Source of the DNA: Nocardia aurantiaca
GTDB lineage: Bacteria; Actinomycetota; Actinomycetes; Mycobacteriales; Mycobacteriaceae
Assembly (NCBI RefSeq): GCF_009708175.1
Contig: NZ_WMBB01000005.1
Span: forward strand, 372,001 to 436,000
DNA: 64,000 nucleotides
Reading direction: 5' to 3'
The notes under the pieces are model-generated. The model searched no databases, was not told the origin of the DNA, and saw only the letters and a program-made list of their open reading frames with translations. Of this stretch, positions 1 through 7,481 are shown piece by piece. Position numbers and translations under genes: made by a program. Each line of letters starts with the position of its first letter. Position 1 is the stretch's first letter.

Positions 1-606
1 GTCTCCGGTCACCCGACCGACGCCCGCGATCCGGTGCCGACGGCCGCCGCCGACAGCGGTCTGGCGAGGTTGCTGCCGGATCCGTCGCAGTTCCCCTCGC
101 AGTACACCGCCGTCATGCTGCCCGTCGACGCCGCGAGCCAGGCCGCCAACGATTTGGAAGGCTACCTGCCGGGGGCACAAGTGGATCCGAGCAGCTGTGC
201 ACCGGTCGCGCCGACCGCCGGACCGGTCGTCTCGGTGGGCACCAACGATGCCACCCGCGCCACTCTCACCGTGGCGCTCACCCGCTCCGGCACGCCGCTG
301 TCGGCGCTGCGAGATCAGTTGCGGCGCTGCGGGACCGTGCGCGTCGGTCATTCGGGCGTGACCTCGGTGGTGGCCACGCAATTGGATCCGCCGCCGCCGG
401 TCGATGCCGACGACTCACTCGCCCTGCGCCGCACGGTCGGCACCGAGAACAGCGCGCCCGGGCTCACCCGCACGATGCAGACCCTGGTGGGTCAGATCGG
501 CGATGTGCGAATCGCTGTGACGTACATGACCTCCGGGTCCACCACGGACAGCGAGGCCCTCGACACCCTGTTCACGACGGCGGTGCGCAAGGTCCGCAGG
601 GGCTGA
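1..606 (+). CDS. Partial secreted or lipoprotein-like protein (C-terminal part)
   Basis: The reading frame is open from the first base, so the gene starts upstream of the window and only about 201 C-terminal residues are present. No catalytic motif is visible. The sequence has the look of small mycobacterial/nocardial cell-envelope proteins (LpqN- or DUF5642-like): short hydrophobic strands, a few scattered Cys (in an SSCAP and an RRCG context) and Pro/Asp-rich loops. The family assignment is weak because the N-terminus, where a signal peptide would lie, is missing. It ends 50 bases before the stop of the convergent secreted-protein gene. Confidence 0.6.
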   Translation, partial: VSGHPTDARDPVPTAAADSGLARLLPDPSQFPSQYTAVMLPVDAASQAANDLEGYLPGAQVDPSSCAPVAPTAGPVVSVGTNDATRATLTVALTRSGTPLSALRDQLRRCGTVRVGHSGVTSVVATQLDPPPPVDADDSLALRRTVGTENSAPGLTRTMQTLVGQIGDVRIAVTYMTSGSTTDSEALDTLFTTAVRKVRRG

Positions 607-656
607 GAACCCGGTGGGGGGAGCCGACCCCTGCCTGTCTCGGCTCCCGGGCCCGA

Positions 657-1229
657 TCAGCAGACCGGAAGCGGCTGGTCCGAACCCGATGCGGAGCCGC
701 TGCCCGCCGAACCCGTTCCGGCCGAGCCGCTCCCGCCCGAGCCGCTCGCCGAACCACTGCCCGCGGAACCGCTGGCCGAGCCGCTGCCCGCGGAACCGGA
801 ACTCGACGAACCTGGGAACAGCGAGGAGACCGGCGGGCAGGCGCCGCCCTTGCCCACGACGTAGACGATGGACGAGTTGCTGAACCCCTGCCGGACGCCG
901 ACGGTGTAGGTGCCGTCGTTGGCCGGGTGCCAGGGCAGGTTCGCGGCGGCGCCCGAGCCGTAGGAGGTCGGGGTCAGGGTGCCGATGACCGCACCGTTCA
1001 CCAGGAAGTCGACCGGGCTGAGCTGGTCGGTGCCGCCCAGCGCGGCCTGGATGACGCAGCCGTCGGCGACACTGCACGGCTTGTCGCTGGTGAGCCCGGC
1101 GACGCTGATGTTCTCGACGGACGCGCCGGCCGGACCGGCCAGCATCGAGCCGGCCAGGAGAGCGAGGGCCGCGGCCGCGCTCGCGCCCACGGCGGGCGCT
1201 CTCAGGCCTCGGAATGGGTGATTGCTCAT
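657..1229 (-). CDS. Small secreted protein with Ser/Gly-rich C-terminal tail
   Basis: A 190-residue protein with a typical signal peptide: basic start, a long Ala/Leu stretch to about residue 36, and an AGA-type cleavage site. The mature part (residues 37-125) has three Cys and looks like an Ig-like or neocarzinostatin-type beta-sandwich: it names strand-rich segments such as QAALGG and TYTVGVRQGF. A low-complexity tail of repeated Gly-Ser/Ala-Ser units (residues 135-182) ends in PLPVC. The start was chosen at the ATG preceded by AAGGAA. The fold is an inference and the function is unknown. A palindrome, ACTGTAACAGT, lies 44-54 bases upstream of the start. Confidence 0.75.
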   Translation of the reverse strand: MSNHPFRGLRAPAVGASAAAALALLAGSMLAGPAGASVENISVAGLTSDKPCSVADGCVIQAALGGTDQLSPVDFLVNGAVIGTLTPTSYGSGAAANLPWHPANDGTYTVGVRQGFSNSSIVYVVGKGGACPPVSSLFPGSSSSGSAGSGSASGSAGSGSASGSGGSGSAGTGSAGSGSASGSDQPLPVC

Positions 1230-1272
1230 GGGGTGATTCCTTTCGGCGCGTTGAAGGGGTCGCGCCGGGCGG

Positions 1273-1283
1273 ACTGTAACAGT
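1273..1283. repeat. Palindrome ACTGTAACAGT inside a 17-base repeat, copy 1
   Basis: A perfect 11-base palindrome within a 17-base block (1269-1285) that recurs exactly at 2911-2927. This copy sits upstream of the small secreted-protein gene. It could be a regulator-binding site, but its binding protein is unknown. Confidence 0.45.
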
Positions 1284-1354
1284 GGCGGACTGTGAAAGTT
1301 CACGAAATCGCCACTGCTGCAACATTATTCGGTTATCGAATAACCTCGAAGCGC

Positions 1355-2302
1355 TTACCCGCCGGTCGCATAGCGCCGGACCAGCTCCGCGCCCAGCCGC
1401 GCCAGCTCGGCGCGCACCGACTCCGGCTCGACGACCTCCACGGCCGCGCCCCAGCCCGCCAGCTGCTGCGCGATCATGAGCGGCGTCGGCGCGGTGACCC
1501 GGGCGCGCACCCGCCCGTCGTCGGCCGGGCCGTCCAGAACGCAGTGCCGCCCTTGCTGTTCGCGCAGCACGGGCGCGAGTGACGCCGTGACCAGCACGGT
1601 CGCCGAGAGCGTCGAGCGCTGCCGTTCGACCTCCTCCACCACCTCCGACCAGGCCGCGGACAAATCGAACTCCTCCGGCCGATGGGCCATCTCGTCGGTG
1701 AGCTCCACGCTCGAGATCCGGTCCACGCGGAAGGTTCGGCGCCCGCGCTCGGTTCCGGCCACCAGGTACCAGATGCCGTCCTTGTCGACCAGGCCCCACG
1801 GATCCACCAGCCGCAGGGTCCGCTGCCCGGCCCGGTCGTAGTCGAGCCGGATCCGGCGGCGGAGCACCACCGCACGCTGGAGCTCGTCCACCCGAGCAGG
1901 TGGCCGATCATCCGATTCGCCCCAGCGGGCCGGGTCCACCACGATCGCGCCCGCCGCCGCCTCGGCCTCGGTCCGGAACGGTTGCGGCAAGGCCCGCAAC
2001 AGCTTTCGCAGCGCCAACCGGGTGGCGTGGGTGGTCGTGGCCACCGGGCCCAGCATCAGGAACAGGGCCTGGGCCTCGGTGGCGGTGAGGCCGCTGAGAT
2101 CTGTGCGCGCGCCGCCGACCAGCGCCCAGCCGCCACCGCGTCCAGGCTGCGGATAGACCGGAATCCCGGCCGCGGAGAGGGCTTCCAGATCCCGGCGGGC
2201 GGTCGCCACCGACACCTCGAGCTCGGCCGCGACCTCGGCCGCGGTCACCCGGCCCCGGATCTGCATGAAGAGCAGGGTGGCCACCAGTCGATCCGCGCGC
2301 AT
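1355..2302 (-). CDS. WYL-domain transcriptional regulator (DeoR-type HTH)
   Basis: A 315-residue regulator. The N-terminal winged HTH (residues 1-60) includes the helix VTAAEVAAELEVSVATARRD. A central linker is followed by a WYL domain near residues 135-210, with the signature WYLVAGTERGRRTFRVDRI, and a C-terminal WCX-like extension. WYL domains are ligand-sensing and found in many actinobacterial regulators. The start at MRADRL matches the usual family N-terminus. An upstream in-frame ATG at 2332 would put the operator palindrome (2322-2346) inside the coding region. The gene is divergent from a glyoxalase-fold gene, which is its likely target. Confidence 0.9.
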   Translation of the reverse strand: MRADRLVATLLFMQIRGRVTAAEVAAELEVSVATARRDLEALSAAGIPVYPQPGRGGGWALVGGARTDLSGLTATEAQALFLMLGPVATTTHATRLALRKLLRALPQPFRTEAEAAAGAIVVDPARWGESDDRPPARVDELQRAVVLRRRIRLDYDRAGQRTLRLVDPWGLVDKDGIWYLVAGTERGRRTFRVDRISSVELTDEMAHRPEEFDLSAAWSEVVEEVERQRSTLSATVLVTASLAPVLREQQGRHCVLDGPADDGRVRARVTAPTPLMIAQQLAGWGAAVEVVEPESVRAELARLGAELVRRYATGG

Positions 2303-2321
2303 ATCCGGAATTCTGCCCGCG

Positions 2322-2346
2322 AAAGTGCTCATTTGGTGAGCACTTT
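2322..2346. promoter_or_regulatory. 10-base inverted repeat, probable operator
   Basis: AAAGTGCTCA and TGAGCACTTT form a perfect 10-base inverted repeat with a 5-base spacer, placed between the divergent WYL regulator and the VOC gene, 51 bases before the VOC start. Position and symmetry suggest the autoregulatory site of the WYL protein; this is inference. Confidence 0.65.
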
Positions 2347-2396
2347 GGAGGTGATGATGATTTCCAGACCAGCACCCCCGACCGAGGAGAACGACC

Positions 2397-2807
2397 ATGC
2401 TGCGTGGAATGGCCACCGTCAACTACTTCGCCGACGATCTGGAGGCGGCCAAGGACTGGTACAGCGAACTGCTCGGTGTCACGCCGTATTTCACCGTGCC
2501 GGGCGGGTACCACGAGTTCCGCATCGGCGACTACCAGGCCGAGTTGGGCATCATCAACAGGAAGTTCGCGCCCTCCCACCCGGATCGCCCGGGCGGCCAG
2601 ATCGTGAACTGGCATGTCGACGATGTGGCGGCCACCTTCGAGCGCCTGCTCGACATGGGGGCCACCGTCTACGAGCCGATCATCGAACGCGGCGCGGGGA
2701 CCGGATTCGTGACGGCCTCGGTGGTGGACCCGTTCGGCAATGTCCTCGCCATCATGACCAATCCGCACTATCTGGCGGTTCTGGCCGAGTCCCGGGCCGA
2801 TCGGTAG
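2397..2807 (+). CDS. VOC (glyoxalase/bleomycin resistance) family protein
   Basis: A 136-residue single-domain VOC protein with paired beta-alpha-beta-beta-beta units: NYFADDLEAAKDWYSELLG at the N-terminus, a central NWHVDDV strand, and the closing DPFGNVLAIMTNP motif that usually carries the second metal-ligand strand. Such proteins are often small-molecule binding, resistance or isomerase enzymes, so the substrate cannot be stated. It is transcribed away from the WYL regulator, across the 2322-2346 palindrome, and is probably controlled by it. Confidence 0.85.
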   Translation: MLRGMATVNYFADDLEAAKDWYSELLGVTPYFTVPGGYHEFRIGDYQAELGIINRKFAPSHPDRPGGQIVNWHVDDVAATFERLLDMGATVYEPIIERGAGTGFVTASVVDPFGNVLAIMTNPHYLAVLAESRADR

Positions 2808-3139
2808 GGCTTGCCGACCGATCCGGCTCGGGCTGCCGTCACGGCGGTGAATGTCGTGGTCTCCATTGCACGTGATACTCCTTCCGGCACTTCGCATCAC
2901 GAGTGCCGAGGCGGACTGTAACAGTGGGAACGCGCTTACTCGGCCAAAATGAAACGAATGCATTTCAAGTCGGGATCCAGTGGTTCGGGGCGCAAGATAA
3001 CAGCGGGTACCGACAAAGGCGGGGCACGGCGGCCCTGGCCACGCGGAGTAGTCCACGGCGCGCCGAAACATCCACAGCCTCGGTGAATCCCGAGGTCGGG
3101 CGCCGGGCGCGGTCCGGGATCCGGCGCACGCTCGACGCC
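2808..3139. other. Intergenic stretch with the second ACTGTAACAGT copy
   Basis: This 332-base gap carries the second exact copy of the 17-base block at 2911-2927 (palindrome core 2915-2925). It is followed by sequence somewhat richer in A/T around 2940-3000, upstream of the DUF4192 gene. No gene is recognised. Confidence 0.45.
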
Positions 3140-4327
3140 ATGAACACGCCCATCGAACCCACGCCACCCATCGAACCCACGCCGCCCGGCGGTGCGCCGC
3201 CACCGGGCGAGCCCGACTCCGCCGCCGATCCGCTGTTCGAGAATCCGGTGGCGCCCGGGCCGCGCCTGCGGGCGCCCGGTGATCTGATCGCCGCGGTTCC
3301 GGCCATGCTCGGATTCATGCCCGCTCGTTCGCTGGTGGTGACCGTGCTGAGATCGGATCCGGCGCTGGCGGGTGCGGCCGCGGTCGAGGTGGTAACCCGC
3401 ATGGATCTCGACAATCCGGGTCGGAGCGCGACCGGGATGCTGGTCGAGCGGGTCGCGGGAGTCTGTGTGCGGCACCGGGCCGTCGCGGCGCTGGCGCTCA
3501 TCGTCGACGACCGAGCCACCGTGCCGACCCGGAAGCATCGGGGAGCGCGCGGGCGCAAGCATCGCGACCTCGCCGCGGCGCTGGAACATCGGCTGGATGT
3601 CTGCGCCGTGCCGTTGGCCGGGGCCTGGGCGGTGCGGGCCATCGGGGCGGAACTGCCGTGGTGGACCGTGTCCGGGCCGTGGTCGCGCGGGGTGCAGCCC
3701 GATCCGGCGGCATCGATGGTGACGTTGCGGCACGTGCTGGAGGGCAGGCCGTTGCGGGGATCCCGGCAGGAGTTGACCGATGTGCTCGCCGTCGATCCGG
3801 TGGCGCGGGATGCGACCGCCGCGGCCCTGGAGGTCACGGTCGCCGCCGCGGCCCGGCCGCCGGCACGCGTTGATCCGCGGGTGGGGTTGCGGCTCGAGGT
3901 GTGCCGGATGCTGCGCTATCTGAAACGCGTCGAGGAGGGGGCGCGGCTCATGCCCGCCGAGATGGCGGATGTGGCGGTGGCGCTGCGGGATTCGACGCTG
4001 CGCGACATCATGTTCGGGCTCGCGCCGGGCCCGCGCGCCAACGGAGCGGAGGCGCTGTGGCTGCAACTGGTCCGGGCACTGCCGGACCCCGATCGCGCGG
4101 AAGCGGCGGCGCTGCTGGGCTATTGCGCCTACGTGCGCGGCGACGGACCGTTCGCGGGGGTTGCGCTGGATGCCGCGCTGGCCGCGGATCCCGAGCATCG
4201 CATGGCGATGTTGCTGGAAGTGGGCTTGCGGACGGGCATGCGGCCGGAGCGGCTACAGCGCCTCGCTGACTCCGGCCGGGAGGCGGCCGCCGAACTCGGC
4301 ATTCGCCTCGGGCCGGAGCCGCGGTGA
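3140..4327 (+). CDS. DUF4192 family protein
   Basis: A 395-residue actinobacterial protein of DUF4192. After a Pro-rich N-terminus with two repeats of the type IEPTPP (residues 4-20) comes the family hallmark around residues 46-75: GDLIAAVPAMLGFMPARSLV. The rest is helical and Ala-rich, ending in a tetratricopeptide-like part (residues 330-390, with ADPEHRMAMLLEVGL). The biochemical function of the family is not established. The start at ATG 3140 removes an upstream extension with poor codon bias. It converges on galE with only 4 bases between stops. Confidence 0.85.
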   Translation: MNTPIEPTPPIEPTPPGGAPPPGEPDSAADPLFENPVAPGPRLRAPGDLIAAVPAMLGFMPARSLVVTVLRSDPALAGAAAVEVVTRMDLDNPGRSATGMLVERVAGVCVRHRAVAALALIVDDRATVPTRKHRGARGRKHRDLAAALEHRLDVCAVPLAGAWAVRAIGAELPWWTVSGPWSRGVQPDPAASMVTLRHVLEGRPLRGSRQELTDVLAVDPVARDATAAALEVTVAAAARPPARVDPRVGLRLEVCRMLRYLKRVEEGARLMPAEMADVAVALRDSTLRDIMFGLAPGPRANGAEALWLQLVRALPDPDRAEAAALLGYCAYVRGDGPFAGVALDAALAADPEHRMAMLLEVGLRTGMRPERLQRLADSGREAAAELGIRLGPEPR

Positions 4328-4331
4328 GGAG

Positions 4332-5312
4332 TCAGCGCGCGCTGTGCGCGCGGTCGCCCAGGGTGCGCAGGAAATCCCAGGCGTCGGCGACGATCTCATC
4401 GAGATCGGTGTGCTCGGGCCGCCAGCCGAGTTCGGCGATGGCCTTGGCGCTGGAGGCGACCAGCACGGCCGGGTCACCGGCGCGGCGCGGCGCGTCCACC
4501 GAATTGATGGGCAGCCCCGTCACCCGTTCGCACGCCGAAATGACCTCGCGTACCGAGAAACCGGTGCCGCTACCCAGATTGAAGATGCGGTGCGCACCCG
4601 GCTGAGACTCCGCCAGCGCTCGCAGGTGCGCCTGCGCCAGGTCCCGGATATGGATGTAGTCGCGCACCGCGGTGCCGTCCGGCGTCGGGTAGTCGGTGCC
4701 GAATACCGAGATCGACTCGCGATGACCCAGGGCGGTCTGCAATACCAGGGGGATGAGATGGGTTTCCACCACACGGTTCTCGCCGAGTCCGGCGTAGGCG
4801 CCGGCCACATTGAAATAGCGCAGGCTGGTCGCGGCCAGGCCGTGGGCCGCCGCGTACGAGGTGATGGCGTAGTCGATGGACAGCTTGGACGCACCGTAGG
4901 GGTTGGTCGGCTGCTTCGCGGCGTCCTCGACGATCGGCACCTGCTCCGGCTCGCCGTACACGGCCGCCGTGGAGGAGAACACCAGCCGCGGGGTGCCGGC
5001 CGCGCGCATGGCTTCGAGCAGCGCGAAGGTCTTCACCACATTGCCGTGCCAGTACTTCTCCGGCGCCACCACCGATTCGCCGACCAGCGACTGCGCCGCG
5101 AAATGCAGCACGCCGTCGAAGGATTCGGCTGCGACGAGCTCGACGCCCGCGGTGGCGATATCGCCCTCGACGAACTTGGCCCCGACAGGGACGCCGTCGG
5201 CATTGCCGGTGGACAGATCATCGACGACCACGACCTCATGGCCGTCCTCGAGCAGAACCTGCGCGCAGACGCTACCGACGTAGCCGGCGCCTCCGGTAAC
5301 CAGAAGCTTCAC
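4332..5312 (-). CDS. galE: UDP-glucose 4-epimerase
   Basis: A 326-residue short-chain-dehydrogenase-type epimerase that interconverts UDP-glucose and UDP-galactose in the cytoplasm, supplying galactose for cell-wall arabinogalactan. It shows the NAD-binding GGAGYVGS motif at residues 7-14, the catalytic YGASK (Tyr-x-x-x-Lys), and a substrate-binding region with RYFNVAGA. Length is normal for the family. It uses a GTG start and lies 3 bases downstream of ideR, so the two are probably one transcript. Confidence 0.95.
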   Translation of the reverse strand: MKLLVTGGAGYVGSVCAQVLLEDGHEVVVVDDLSTGNADGVPVGAKFVEGDIATAGVELVAAESFDGVLHFAAQSLVGESVVAPEKYWHGNVVKTFALLEAMRAAGTPRLVFSSTAAVYGEPEQVPIVEDAAKQPTNPYGASKLSIDYAITSYAAAHGLAATSLRYFNVAGAYAGLGENRVVETHLIPLVLQTALGHRESISVFGTDYPTPDGTAVRDYIHIRDLAQAHLRALAESQPGAHRIFNLGSGTGFSVREVISACERVTGLPINSVDAPRRAGDPAVLVASSAKAIAELGWRPEHTDLDEIVADAWDFLRTLGDRAHSAR

Positions 5313-5315
5313 GTA

Positions 5316-6002
5316 TCAGACCAACTTCACTTGGACGGCGTGCGCCATCTCATCGGACAGTTCGAATCCCTCATGACCGGGCACGGAGATGATCACCGCA
5401 CCGGGCTTGGTCTCCACGGTCACGCGGGCATTGGGCACCACGCCCGCCTCCCGGAGCTGATTGATGGTCTCCGGATCGGTCTGGATGTGCTCCGACAGCC
5501 GGCGCACCACCACGGCCTGCGCCTGCCCGGTGGGCAGGTCACTGAGCCGGACCAGCCTCTCATCGCCCGAGGAATTGGGCACGATGCCCAGCTCGTCCAA
5601 GCCCGGAATGGGATTGCCGTAAGGGGAGGTGGTGGGGTGGTTGAGCACCTCCACCAGGCGGCGCTCCACTTCCTCGCTCATCACATGCTCCCAGCGGCAC
5701 GCCTCGGCGTGCACGTTCTCCCAGTCCAGTCCGATGATGTCGACCAGCAACCGTTCGGCCAGCCGGTGCTTGCGCATCACCGCGACCGCCATGGAGCGGC
5801 CCTTCTCGGTCAGTTCGAGGTGGCGATCACCGGCGACGGTCAGCAGACCGTCGCGCTCCATCCGCGCGACCGTCTGGCTCACTGTGGGCCCGCTCTGCTC
5901 GAGGCGTTCGGCGATGCGGGCGCGCAGCGGCGTGACACCCTCTTCCTCGAGGTCGTAGATGGTACGGAGATACATCTCCGTGGTGTCGACCAGATCCTTC
6001 AC
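5316..6002 (-). CDS. ideR: Iron-dependent repressor IdeR (DtxR family)
   Basis: A 228-residue DtxR-family metalloregulator that represses iron-uptake genes when bound to Fe(II). Visible parts are the N-terminal winged HTH (residues 1-70, with SGPTVSQTVARMERDGLL), the dimerisation and metal-binding domain with the CRWEHVMS segment (Cys102-region, Glu and His ligands), and a C-terminal SH3-like domain (residues 150-228). Length agrees with mycobacterial IdeR (about 230). In Mycobacterium tuberculosis ideR is next to sigB. Here sigB is 10 kb away, with acuC, pat and ppc in between. Confidence 0.95.
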   Translation of the reverse strand: MKDLVDTTEMYLRTIYDLEEEGVTPLRARIAERLEQSGPTVSQTVARMERDGLLTVAGDRHLELTEKGRSMAVAVMRKHRLAERLLVDIIGLDWENVHAEACRWEHVMSEEVERRLVEVLNHPTTSPYGNPIPGLDELGIVPNSSGDERLVRLSDLPTGQAQAVVVRRLSEHIQTDPETINQLREAGVVPNARVTVETKPGAVIISVPGHEGFELSDEMAHAVQVKLV

Positions 6003-6206
6003 CTGTTAAACCCCTTCGTCGGCACGAATTCTACCCATGCACGGCGGCTGCACCGGGCGACAGCTTATTTTGCGAACGCACCGTCAACACCCAGGACGGG
6101 CAGCGTGTTCCCTGCGGGTTTCGTCGGTGACACCCTGCCATCCCGGTACGACAGCATTGCGGTGTCCAAAGCCTACGAACCCCGACGACGCATTAGCGTG
6201 GCAGGT

Positions 6207-7481
6207 ATGCCTGGCCGAGCTCATGGTGACGGATTCCTGTCTGGCGACGGAAACCCTTCCCGCGACGGAACCATTGTCTGGACCGATAGGTTCCTCGACT
6301 ACACCTGGACCCCGGAGCATCCGATGCGGCCGGTCCGGCTGCGGTTCACCATGGCGCTCGCCGAGGGGCTCGGACTGCTCGACGGCGTGGAGCGGCTCAC
6401 ACCCGTCGCGGCCGGGGAAACGGAACTGTTGCGGGTGCACACCCCCGACTACATCGAGGCGGTCAAGCACGCTCAGCAACCTCCGGGCCCCACCCCGACC
6501 GCGCCGCCCTACGGGCTCGGGTCGGCGGACAATCCGGTGTTCCCGCACATGCACGAGGCGGCGTCGGTGATCGTGGGCGGCACGCTCGCGGCCGCGCAGG
6601 AGATCGCCGCCGGACGCACCCGGCGGGCGGTGAGCATCGGTGGTGGCATGCATCACGCCATGCCGGCCTCGGCAGCGGGGTTCTGTGTGTACAACGATGT
6701 AGCGGTGGCGATTTCCTGGTTGCTGGACAACGGCTTCGACCGCATCGCCTACATCGATGTGGACGTGCACCATGGTGACGGCGTGCAGCGGGTCTTCTAC
6801 GGTGACCCACGCGTGCTGACCATTTCGGTGCACCAGCACCCGGCGACGTTGTGGCCCAACACCGGCTGGCCGGAGGAGACCGGGGCGGGTCCGGCCGAGG
6901 GCACGGCCATCAACCTGCCGATAATGCCCGGAACCCGGGACCCGCTGTGGCTGCGCGGTTTCCACGCGGTGGTGCCGGGCGCGCTGGCGGCGTTCCGGCC
7001 GCAGATCGTGATCAGCCAGTGCGGTGTCGACACCCATCGCGAGGATCCGCTCGCGGATCTGGAACTCAGCGTGGATGGCCAGCGCGCGGCCTTCATCGCC
7101 ATGCGCGATCTCGCGGACCGGTATGCCGAGGGCCGCTGGCTGGCGGTCGGCGGCGGCGGGTATGGGCTCATCCGGGTGGTGCCCCGGGCCTGGACCCATC
7201 TACTGGCTACGGCTCTGGACCGCACCATCGATCCGGCCACTCCGACGCCGACCCCGTGGCGTGAGCAGGTCGGCAACTACGCGCCCATGGTCGCCGCGCC
7301 CGAGACCATGGGCGATGGCGCCGACACCAGTTACGTACGCTGGGACGGCCCCGGCGGCGGCCGTGATACCGGCGATGAGCGCATCGACCGCGCCCGCCGG
7401 GCTCTCGACACATCCGTATTGGCTACGCGCCGGGCGAGTTTCGGCCTGCTCGGCCTGGATCCGGAGGATCCCCGTGACTGA
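6207..7481 (+). CDS. acuC: AcuC-like class I histone-deacetylase-fold lysine deacetylase
   Basis: A 424-residue member of the arginase/HDAC fold. AcuC enzymes remove acetyl groups from lysines of proteins such as acetyl-CoA synthetase. Key motifs are the HH pair at about residues 149-150 (GGGMHHAMP), the zinc-binding DVDVHHGDG at 184-192, and the Gly-rich GGGGYG near 316. The start at ATG 6207 sits 7 bases after a TAGCGT hexamer, a typical leaderless layout. It overlaps the downstream acetyltransferase gene by 8 bases, linking 'eraser' and 'writer' of protein acetylation in one operon. Confidence 0.92.
   Translation: MPGRAHGDGFLSGDGNPSRDGTIVWTDRFLDYTWTPEHPMRPVRLRFTMALAEGLGLLDGVERLTPVAAGETELLRVHTPDYIEAVKHAQQPPGPTPTAPPYGLGSADNPVFPHMHEAASVIVGGTLAAAQEIAAGRTRRAVSIGGGMHHAMPASAAGFCVYNDVAVAISWLLDNGFDRIAYIDVDVHHGDGVQRVFYGDPRVLTISVHQHPATLWPNTGWPEETGAGPAEGTAINLPIMPGTRDPLWLRGFHAVVPGALAAFRPQIVISQCGVDTHREDPLADLELSVDGQRAAFIAMRDLADRYAEGRWLAVGGGGYGLIRVVPRAWTHLLATALDRTIDPATPTPTPWREQVGNYAPMVAAPETMGDGADTSYVRWDGPGGGRDTGDERIDRARRALDTSVLATRRASFGLLGLDPEDPRD

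Noticed and set aside
5355..5385. GTTCGAATCCC, similar to a tRNA T-arm
   Set aside because: It lies inside the ideR coding sequence and no acceptor or anticodon stems surround it.
3969..6200. A very long plus-strand open frame through galE and ideR
   Set aside because: It is antisense to two well-recognised genes and is open only because of high GC content. Only its last part, from 6207, is the real acuC gene.
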